64,000 nt of DNA from Mytilus galloprovincialis (taxonomy: Eukaryota > Mollusca > Bivalvia > Mytilida > Mytilidae), in NCBI RefSeq assembly GCF_965363235.1, contig NC_134846.1:76730724-76794723 (forward strand), written 5' to 3'. How positions within the stretch are numbered: the stretch's first letter is position 1; each line of letters starts with the position of its first letter. The position numbers and the translations under genes were made by a program. The notes below the pieces were generated by a model. That model was not told the origin of the DNA, made no database searches, and worked only from the letters and a program-made list of their open reading frames with translations. Shown one piece after another: positions 15,001 to 27,000 of this stretch.

Positions 15001-18000
15001 ATCGCCGAAAATCTATAAAGATGAGTCGTTTACATTTCCCAAATGGCAAAAATCCTAGGAATATTGTTTGTCATCGATACGTATTACATACGTCAGTAGT
15101 CTATTAATCAGCTGATATAAGTTGGCGGCAATTTCAAATTTCATAGAAGACGAAATTTACGTACCTTTTAAATTGGGAGGATTCTGTACATAGGTACTAT
15201 TATTAATCATTTTATTCGTTTTTGTCTGAAATGAGTGAGATTATTTAAATCATCTTAATTCAGTAATCTTAAATATATGCTCATTTATATTCTTGTTATC
15301 TCGTAAATGACCTCCTTCATGCTTGTCAAATAAAGTTGTTGTTATTGAAGTTTTCTGATTGGTCGATGTCAAGGTCATTTTAAGATTGTTTCGCTTTGGT
15401 GTTACAATGTAACATAATGCTACACGTGCTTTGATTTAGCTCAATGTGCTTCAATAAATATTGAGATTAAAACTTTAACAACTGTTTGCTAAAGAACGGC
15501 ATTATTTAACTTCCAAAGTCGCATATTCTGTAAAATATTAAGTCCGAATCTGTGACGCGTATCACACCGTAATTGTTTTTGATTTACAAGGACTTTTCGA
15601 TTTCCGGTACAGAAAATTACAACTTTTTTGTTATATGTTTCTTTTTATAATTTTTCACATTTAAACACTCGTTAAGTGTTCTTGAATCAATTCTATGCGG
15701 TTCCTTCAGCAACTTTATGCTGGTAAAGGATTTCCTAATGAAAATAATGTGAAAAGAATTCGCATGATACGATAAAAAGTTAACAACTATATAGAACGAG
15801 GCTTGAGAAATGTTTATGTTTTCAACAAGTTGAAGTTACAAACAAGTTGTTCTTAATTACTACTATAACAGTTATTTAAAGTTTAAATAAATGTTTTTTT
15901 TGGGATACGATTGCTTTCAAGCAATCTGTAGACTTTTACCAGTGGCTCCGGACAATGCCCTCAAGTCAACCGTTTTATTCTAAACATTAAAGACCATCTC
16001 AGATTCTTATGATTGTCTTGGTTTAAAAGGTAAAAACAAACAACAGGATTGAACTTAACAACTTTCCTATAATGTTCTTTTCATACTCTTCATGTTTGAT
16101 ATTTCCCTTGACTTATATGCGTGTTTTTAACAACACGGAAAATCAGAATCAAGCAGTATTTATATTTAGTGTTTTTATAAATTTAGAAACACGTCAGAGG
16201 GAATTCCCCAGTTGTGATAAAAATGCAAGAGTTCTCTGAATTCCGATAAATCTATTTCTGTCATATGAGAACTGAAGTGGGGTTTTACTTATATGTCACG
16301 TTATTAAACTGATTTTGATATTGTACTTCCATAAAAAAAATAGAGAACCATTTAGGTTGAACATACGTTCTTACTACAGGGTTTGTTTATGTAATTATGC
16401 GCATGCGTATAGTTTACTTCCAACACCCCTTCAGGCAAAATGGAGTCTTCCTTATTATCGTTTCGAGTTGTCTCCCTTCCGGAAGTCACTTCAACAATAC
16501 GTTGAGAAAAATTATCTCATTCTGTAGATAAACGTCGTATTATATTAAAAACGATCGCAATTTAAACCGATGAATGTGTACGGAAAGGAGTCATGATCAC
16601 TGACCCAAAGGAAATTAAATATTGAAAGAGTTAGGAATGGGGTTCCTCCTAGAATTAACGTAGGAAAATAGGTGATAAGATACGAAGTGACTTCTCTCAC
16701 TCTGAGTCTCAGTGACTGCTGTGGAAAGTAAACTTGGAATTGATAGTACAATAATAAAACACAATAGGCCTAAGTACATTGTTCATACACTTTTAACCGG
16801 GATTGGCTATTTTGTAACTATTCAGATTACATAAATTACATTTTACATGTGCAGTTGAATTAGTTTTGAAAACAATATTATACAGCTACATGTATACATG
16901 TGTCAATGAAAACAATGGCAATAGTATTCCTCAGAGCAATCTGCTCTTTGATTTTATTATGACATTAGTAATGGAAGACAGTTAAACCATTATAAAGATA
17001 TTTTAATTCAGTTATAATTTGAGACGTTAATAAAATGGCACTGGCTACGGTTACATGGAAATGTAACTAATAAAAATATTATTGTTACATTGGAGACTAA
17101 ATGCTGGAATGCATGGTTGGGTAAGGACCTGTTTAATTATGAATGTAACACTAATTATTGAGGCTACGGTTACATTGCGTTATTGTTACATGAAAAACAG
17201 TAATGTATGATGGGACTAGAAATATGTACTAATAATGAAAGTTGAAGACATTTATTTTATATTTACAATACATACATTTATTACATACAATTTATTTACT
17301 GTAATTTTTTATTTACAATGACAATTTCTACAAATCAAATAAGTGTTTTTTAAAGTCCGACACATTTTTTATGAGTATTATACAAGTATTGTTTAGTAAA
17401 TACAAAATGTATGGAAGAATTAAACAATACAACTATAGAAGATTTAAGTTTAATAAATCTAGCGTACATTGCTGTTTTTCATGTAACAATAACGTAATGC
17501 TGAGATTACTTTTAATATTAGCGTAATGTAACCGTAGCCTCAGTTATTATTGTTACATTTGTAATAAATCGGTTCCTCGCCCAACTTTGCATTCCGGCAA
17601 TAAGTCTCCAGTGTAACAATAATATTTTTATTGTTGTAACATTTCCATGTAACCGTAGACAGTGCTTAATAAAATTGAGAATGAAAATGGGGAATGTGTC
17701 ATATAGACAATAACCTGATCTAAGAGCTGACAACAGTGGAAGGTTACCAATGGATCTTTAATGCAGGGAGAAACTCCTACACCCAAAGGATTGCTTTTGC
17801 TGGCCCCTTAACATAATAACAAAAATGTATACTATTTCAACTAGTCACTTTGTTCCGGTGGAACTTGTAAATCAGAGGAAGAACAAAGTAACTAGTTAAA
17901 AGTTCCTCCGGAACTTTTCGGCTAGTGAGTTCTTTCCGCCTGGAACATTCCAACGTCAGAACTAAAGAGCATTTACAATATAAACTTGGACATACACTAA

Positions 18001-21000
18001 AATCAGAAGTATACACAAGAAATTAAAATTTTAAAAAATGTACAAAACAATTATGAAAAATAGATATGATATACAGCAACAGGATGGACAGGTACATACA
18101 GAATGTGGCGGCTTAAACATCTTAAATGGCATAAAACTCTCCCCTAACATGGGACAGTGTATGTGCATAATCTCAGACATTGAATCTTTATAAATATAAA
18201 TTGGAAATAACTTTTGAAAGTGGTACGATTGCATAACATAAACATTACTGTACAAGCATTATTTGATACTTTAGAAATAGCTGAGAACAATGCCTGAGAT
18301 AAATATTTTGACTAATTCTTTACACTATTCATCTGAACTTGGCCAAGTTTGCCTTTGGGTTTTTGATTAACTGCCTATAGCACCCTTTGGTGCTTTGATT
18401 ACAAGAAGGTTCAATAGTCTAAAGGAAGGTTCAGATTGATTTTTGGGGTTATGGTCCCTATAGTTTAGAAATGGGGGCCCAAAATAATAATTTTTGTAGT
18501 TTTCAAACAATAACTTATGTTTAAGTGTATGAATCTCTCTGAAATTAAACCACAAGTTTCCATACTATGAAGGGATGGTTAGTATTGACTTTGGGGGTTA
18601 TGGCTCAAAATGTTTTGGAATAAGGGTAAAAAAAGGGGAAAAACTAGGTATTTCTGGTCAATGGACAATTAAGACAATTTAAAACATGAAAAACCAGACT
18701 AAGGGAGGTAATTCTAAAACATTTAACATACAATGTTGGGTAAGTTCGGATTTACCTCCTTTACACTACTTTATATTATGTATAAAGAAATGTCAGGTTT
18801 TGGACTTATTACAAAAAAAGGGGGAGGGGGTGGTGATAGTTGCTTTCAATTTATTTTCCAAATTTCTCAAATTCCCAATTTTCAAAAAGTGAAAAGAAGA
18901 CTTTAATTGCACAATATTGTGCAATAGATTTGTAAGATCTTGACATTTGTTTTGTGTTGGAAACTCATGTCATGTCAAAAATTTGATGGCAACCCAAATT
19001 CAGAGCTGTATCAAGCTTGAATGTTGTGTCCATACTTGCCCCAACTGTTCAAGGTTCAACTTCTATGGTCGTATAAAGCTGCACCCTGCAGAGCACCTGG
19101 TTGTATATAAGTTACATAGGTATGCCATGGTCTAACTCACCTTTCAAATTAATGGCACAGATTTCCCCAGTAAATAGTCTTGCACAGAAGACTTCACTGT
19201 GTATTTTCATTATGTTTCTGCAATTTTCTTAATAAATGTCTGACATAATTTGTGTGATCTTTACAAAGAGATGATAGGTTTCCTACTGTGGTATTCTATT
19301 ATCTCGAAGAAAATATCAGACATACTTATAAGTAAAAAGGTAAAATAGTTTGCTACATCTATACGGTAAAATGATACATAAATATGACACAATTAGATTC
19401 CATTTATTGGTGCAATTTGTACCAAAAATAAACTAGACAGTGGGGCAATTGATATTTAAAAAAAATATAATTGGCACAAATTGTTCTGCTCTGAATCGAC
19501 TTTGTGTAATTATCCTTCAAACAATCTGATGCCAGAAAAATTGCAGTTTTATGTGGCATTCATAAAGGAAAGTTAAAAGCACTGTTACAGAATGAACACA
19601 AATAAATCTTCCTTAATTATCTCAAGAATGATTTATCATTGTTTTTTAAAAACACACAATTGCTTTATTATGGCTGTTTAAAAATAGAAACTTGCATTGT
19701 TATTTGATTAAATAACCAACCACATAAATCAAAAAGCAACTCTGATTTTATGAAAGGAATTTTGTTTTTGCCTTCTGGTACCAAGGGAAAGAAATTTTGA
19801 TTACATGGAAGAACTTTCATATAAATTTGTCATCATTAAATAATTGTGTTACATAATTATTTGAATACAAATGATAAGGGTGAGGTGAAATATTTATATC
19901 ATCAGCATATGGGTACTTTTTTCTCGATATTGACATGTTGATTTGAATACTGTAAAGTTCTGGTTTAAAATCTTTAGACTTTAGAGTTGTCTTTCTTTCC
20001 AGTACCAGTAAAGAAATAGTTCAGCCTAAATGATCTTACTGGTATTAATTTTTAACTGCTCTTGTTCTGATATTTTGGTTTTGTATTCTAAAATCTGCTT
20101 ATTTAACACTCTTGACTTATCAATTTAAAAGTATTTCTCTGAGATTTTTACTCGTTCTTCTTGATTTGTTATTGTTCAAATGAAATATTAGATCAAGTAA
20201 GAATACGAGATATTTAAGATATACTCTCACCATTTATTGAAAGAGTGTCAGATTTATATTATTTAAAATTATAGGTCACTGATTTTATTTCTATGAAATA
20301 TTAGGTACTCAATTTTATAATTTGATGCAGATTGTTAAGGGGAAAATCATTTTTGATGAATACAAAACTCATCAAAAATTTTTACATTCTCAGTTGAGAA
20401 TTTTTTTAAGGGAATTGCTTAAACCAATTACTTCTGAAAAATAAAAGGAAAGTAGGCATATCTTTTAAGTTTGTCTCGAAGTAGTTAACAAAATTTGCAG
20501 TAATCTGTTTTAAGTATCTTCCCTATATTAAGCATATAATAATTATATGTGCAAAAGATATGTCTACTGGTTAAAGTATTGGTTAATAATTTTGTATAGG
20601 GATATATTTGTCAACTATGTCATTTAGAATAAGATAAGTAGTTGTTTTTTAGTTAAAAATTAGAGTAAAAATTAATTCAGTAATATATGAGGGTAGTAAT
20701 GCCCTTTACCATCAATTTTGAATTGTAATTGTGACCATAATTTGAAAGAAAGAATTTTTTTTTGGAAATAGGGTGGGTGAGGTGAAAAAATAATTTAGAG
20801 GGGGGTGGGGGTGGGGAGGGGATTGTAAAATAAAAATGGGAAAGGGGTATACTATTTATTTTTTTTCGAGTTGGGGTAAATATGCAACAGCATAATGTAT
20901 TGCATTTATATAAAAAATGGGGGGATAATCTTTTTTTTTTTATTTTTGGGAGGAGGTGGGGGCAATTTGCAACAACATAGTGTATTAGTCAAAAGCAAAA

Positions 21001-24000
21001 AATTGAGCATATTACCAATTCTAAGTTCATTGACTACAGTTGTTCTGTGTCTGAAACCTATTATGTGTCAAATATTTAGTTACAATCTAAATTCAAACCT
21101 GTATCAAGCATGAAAATTGTGTCCATTTTTGCCCCAATGGTTCTGGGTTGGACCTCTGCGGTTGTATCCAGCTGCGCTTGGCGACGCAATTTATTTTCAA
21201 ATGAACAGTAGAGAATGTGGGAAGAAGAAACACTTTACAGCAAGCTATACAACATAATAACAAGATAACACCTCATCACAATAATAAGATAACACCACAA
21301 CACAATAATAAGATAACCCCACAACACAATAATAAGATAACATCACAACACAATAATAAGATAACACCACAACACAATAATAAGATAACACCACAACACA
21401 ATAATAAGATAACACCACAACACAATAACAATATAACACCACAACACAATAACAAGATAACACCACAACACAATAATAAGATAACATCACAACACAATAA
21501 TAAGATAACACCACAACACAATAATAAGATAACATCACAACACAATAACAATATAACACCACAACACAATACCAAGATAACATCACAACACAATAATAAG
21601 ATAACACCACAACACAATAATAAGGTAACATCACAACATAATAATAAGAAAACACCACAACACAATAACAATATAACACCACAACACAATAATAAGATAA
21701 CACCACAACACAATACCAAAATAACACCACCAACACAATACCAAGATAACACCGAAACACAATACCAAGATAACATCACAACACAATACCAAGATAACAC
21801 CACCAACACAATAATAACACCACAACACAATAATAAGATAACACCACAACACAATAACAAGATAACACCACAACACAATAATAAGATAACATCACAACAC
21901 AATAATAAGATAACATCACAACACAATAATAAGATAGCACCACAACATAATAATAAGATAACACCGAAACACAATACCAAGATAACACCACCAACACCAA
22001 AAAAATCCTGATATATAATACCATTAGAAATTCTCTTTCTTTTGAATATTGTCTAAAAAGAATTTTATTTGGTAGATAATTTTTAACAACATGCAAAGTG
22101 ATAAATAATTATTCATTACTTACAAAAAGAAAAAAAAAACATGCATTGACTGACAGTAACAAAAAACTGACATGCAACAAACTAAGATACAATGCTCTTT
22201 ATTTTCAGACATCGTCTCAAAAATCATTAGATAAAACAGTAAAGATTTTTAAACAAAATTGGTCAGGTCTAACAGGCAATTTAAATGCCTAATTTAGGAA
22301 ACTTCTAACTCAAAAGTCGTAAGCTTTTTTAAATGACTCATAATGTAGTGAAAAGATTGTTTCTGTTTTTCATTTATTTATACACGAGCAATAGGACTAA
22401 AAATTGATAACAGCATGCTATAAGCCACAAGCAAAAATCTACTAAGACGACAATGAATAACAAAGTATAAATCATAAAGACAATGTCTCACCAACAGTTA
22501 ACTTGGATCATTTCTAATCATAGAATTTGGTCATTTATTTCTTTTTTCCAGTCATCACATATTCAGTGTTTTAACTTTTGATGTCTTGATTATTTACACA
22601 ATGCAAAGGAAACCCATTGTACAGTGATATGTGTTTAAATCATTTTGTAAAAGATAGGATATGAAGTCATTTGTAAGTTTGGTATGGAAATGGCAATGAT
22701 TTATATGTATAATGTTATGGGAGAGCACCATTAAGTTAGAAAATAATTCTTATTTTACAGATGCTTCGTGTACTCCATCAGTTGTTCGGTATAATGGTGA
22801 TTATTTAGAGAAATCAAAATGTTGTTATTAAAATATATAGGTTTAGAGAGTATTGTATTGGTTTAAAGACTATTGTATTGATCAGCAGAATAACCCAGCA
22901 TTTATTGACTTGCTGGAGAGGATATGAAAATGTGTTAATTGAGTTGTCATACTCTGATGGAAGATAATCTATGATCTTACAAAGAAAAAAATCTTACAAA
23001 ATTAATATTGCTATTTTTGTCCAAATTTTGACAAGTGATGATTTTGATATATTTGTACGATTGGTGTAACCGTAGTGATACACATCTCCTGTAATTTGTA
23101 TCCTACCAGTGGGAACACTTTGTTAAAGTTCATTACAATTTCTATTAACGATCTTGATGAGAGAAGTGAAAGTTTCAATTAATCTTTATATTGATATTGA
23201 AGATTATAATTTTATTATTTAATTGTTTATCTTCACTAAACATGTGACTTGTTCTCAGATCTGTCAGTTGCATCACTCATTCTATTTCTATGGTAACACA
23301 TCCTGGTGAGAAAGATCTGGTTTCTGTCAAGTCCATACATTTGTCCTTTTCTCTTTCCATGCAATGAACCCTGTTTATAAATGACTTCTATATATGTAAT
23401 ACTCCCTATGAGAGTTTCACAGATACATGTTTTCCATTTTTGCTATACAATTTGTTTCTCTTTGTTTGTCCTTCTGATTTCATTACTACAAATCTCTAAT
23501 GAAAGGCAGAAACAGATTGCACAACCGAATCTGCTGTTGAAAATACAATATTTCTCAATTCTAGGCAGTTTAAGAAACATTCAAAACTCTGTTTAAATTT
23601 GACAAAAGTCATATACAGGAAGTGTCCATTGATGAAGTTGCACATAGACCTAGATGAGCGACACATGCTCGTTAGAGCCACCTAAGTATATTTAGTTTTG
23701 ATAAATAATTGCTATTTAGTAACAGATTTTCATTTCTACACTTCTATAACATACATCTCTTTATCACAATCTGGTTTTGTTAAATCAGGACTATATATAA
23801 AAAAAATAAAATAAGAATGTCTTGAATTCTTGTCGGTTTCATATACCACTATTTCAAATAACAAAACCGAAAGGTTTGACTCTTAAAAGCAATGTTTTAA
23901 TGATCAATTGTTTTATTCTGCCTAAATGTCATGGACACTGAGTGGAAAATTGTCTATATTATTAATTTATTATTTCATCGATAATTCGCTGTTGAATTTA

Positions 24001-27000
24001 GAAATGACATTAAATTGGGATTAATCAATAGAAAATGATGCTAGAAATTATGACAAAATGACAAAGAACAGGAAATTAATTTTTAAATTTGCAAACAAAA
24101 AGCTGTCAATTTAACTTGTGATGAAGTTACTTCTTGTTTGTTCTTGTAAAAAATCTGACTTTTAGTTTCCTTGAAAACTTTTCAATTTTCATGTGATTGA
24201 AATGATGCTTTATGGGAGGCTTTAATGGATTTTCCCTGGATGCTTAATGCAGTCATGCTATATGATGGCAAAACCTGTTTATGTCACGACAAAAAGTGAT
24301 ATGATAGAGTTAGTGTATCTCGAGAGAATTGGTGTTTGGTTTGAGGTAAAAAGTTGTTTGTCTATATTAATTGATAAGTACCTATCATACCCATAAACCT
24401 TATAGACAAATAAGAATTTCATTAACCTATAAGAATCTCGGAGGAGAAAACAAATATATGATGAAGATAGATAACGTTAATGTGTGTTTACTTGGCATGT
24501 TACTGGAGGTTTGAGAATAGATTGTCTTATGTGAAATATATCCTTTCTTTCTGATGGAAGTATTGATAATCTGTCACAGAATTTGTAATAAAGACAAAAT
24601 TATATTTTCTTGTTACGAAAACCACTTTAAGGCAGTACTATATTTATATATATCATACCATGATCCTTGGCACTACATACGAGGTATGAATCTTGGCAAT
24701 ATTGTAGGACAAAAAGGTCTGAGGAATGAGTTTTCAATGGTATGTCTAGTCAGACATAAAAATAATAACCAAAAATACAATAGCAGTAATTTATGTTACA
24801 CATGAATAAGCTTTAATGACAAGTCTAGCTTTGAAAGACAAATATCTAAATTTATGTTTTACACAATCTGACAAGTTCATAGGATTTTAAGATCTTTTTC
24901 CAGACAACTATAAACAATTTAAACATATACTAAGATTTCCAAAAGCCATATTTTATCTGGTGTCCTAGTTAAGTGTTCAGTTGAAATAGCAAAACTGTTT
25001 GTAAGACCTTTGCATCTTTTCTAGAATCCAGTACACAAAGTTCAAAAGAGGAGGTATATTAGACTTTACTAAGACCTGTAACTATAAGACAGTGTGACCA
25101 GTATGCAAATGAGACTGCAATATTACAAATTAAAGGATAACTCCTTGTTCCTAGCTCTAACCCAACAAATCTTGTGATTGAAATTGATCATTTTAGTTTC
25201 ATTGTACCTCATGTCAGTAAGTTCAGTGGTTTCATTGTAGTGATTGTACCTCATGTAAGTTCAGTAGTTTTATTGCACATTTTGTGAGTTCAGTAGTTTT
25301 TGTGTATATTTTCTGAATTCAGTTGTTTTATTGCACATTTTTGTGAGATCAGTGGTTTTATTTATCATTTTGTGTGTTAGTGGTTTTATTGTACATGTAC
25401 TGTCTGAATTCAGTTGTTCTATATAGTTTTATTGTACTTTCTGTGAGTTCCATTGTATAACTATGTGGAATCACAACCATGTAATAATAAAACAAACAAA
25501 AATTGATGTTACAAATGGGTTTGATTCAATATAAAACTTGAATTGCACATTGATCATATAAAAAACCAGGATAATCAAGAATTTGGAAAAAGTATAAATC
25601 AACTAAAAATTAAGAGCAATACTGTTTTACTAATTATCTTATTTATTTCAATCTGAATGACATCTTTTCCCCAGCGTAATACTAGCCACCAGAGTTGAAG
25701 AGAATTGAAATTTGTTCCCATGAACTGAAATGATCGTATGCACAAGATAGTGATCATCAGTTTTCTTATACTTGGATGGATCATCTTAGAGTAGATTTAT
25801 TGTTAATACAGTAGTTAAAGAGGGAAATTATTCAGATCAATACAATGTGACTTACGACAACATAATCTTAACTGCGGGAATATCGGAAATGAACAGTCAC
25901 CTAAAACAGTTATTTGCTCGACTAGGTTTTATTGGCTAATTACATGTGTTCTGATTGGAGATTCAATCATCCGTTTGTCACCAACAATTGTCAAATTATA
26001 CATAGATATATGTTTGCTGGCTATGGATTAAAGTTCATCTTGTACAATTATTTGATTAAAGAATGAGATACATTTGTAATACAGAAGTCATTTTTTGGGG
26101 GGGTTGATTTGTGTCTTGTTCAGTAGAATTTTTATATGGCATGGGAAATGAATGAAACAAATGTAGAATGTTTTGTATGTTGTACATTAAGTCTTTTAAA
26201 TCTTATGAATTGTCAGAATATTCTATTAGAATGCTGTTGTTGCTCATCAAAACTTGTAGAATTCTTAGATAGTGCCTCAAATTTTTATAAAACCCAGTAA
26301 AAAACATCAAAAACCTGGTCTAACACAGTACTTACCCTTGAAGTTATTGGTAAAAGTTTTAAGTTTGAGTTTATGCCAGTCATGATCAATCTATTCTGTT
26401 GATTTATTCTTCTAACTACTACCAATGAATTCAAATTTTCAATCCCTTTAATTTTTCCTATGCATGTATTTAAAATTGTGATTAAAGTATTCAAGAATTT
26501 CATATGATTGTAATTACCTTTACCTAACTTTCATGTTTACGATTGGCTTTTATAGTTAATAAATTTGAAGATTGTAATTATCTTGAGTTAATAGAATTTT
26601 AACACTTATTGTTTATTTTTTAGGATTCCTGATGTTGAAATTACACAAAACATTGAACTTGTATTAATGACTCTCTATAGTACAAATGTGTAAACTGTAG
26701 AACAAATAGAATTAAGGGACAACATCAAAAGATCGATGTAGGATAAAAAACTTAAATCAAATAGTTTGGGGGTGGGGGGTCATCATTGCTGTAAGTTTTG
26801 TTAATCTTAAATCGATTTTACATATATCCCTATTGGTCAATCAATTTTTCCCAAATTAAGTTAAGAGGGGGGTGTGGGGGTCAGTGAAAAAACTATGTGA
26901 ATTAAGTTTTTTATCCTTCATTGAACTTTTGACGTCGTCCCTAATGTATATACATTCTTTGTCATGATAATTAATCAGATTTATTTGGGATTTTCAGGAA

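Noticed and set aside
21217-22011. 264-codon open frame (and frames on the other strand)
   Set aside because: It is the 24-bp minisatellite read in frame; there are equally long frames on the opposite strand.
22761-22830. Possible extra TXNDC11 exon after a T-rich tract and AG
   Set aside because: Exons 8 and 9 join directly in phase and match the conserved protein; the frame here stops soon and has no donor.
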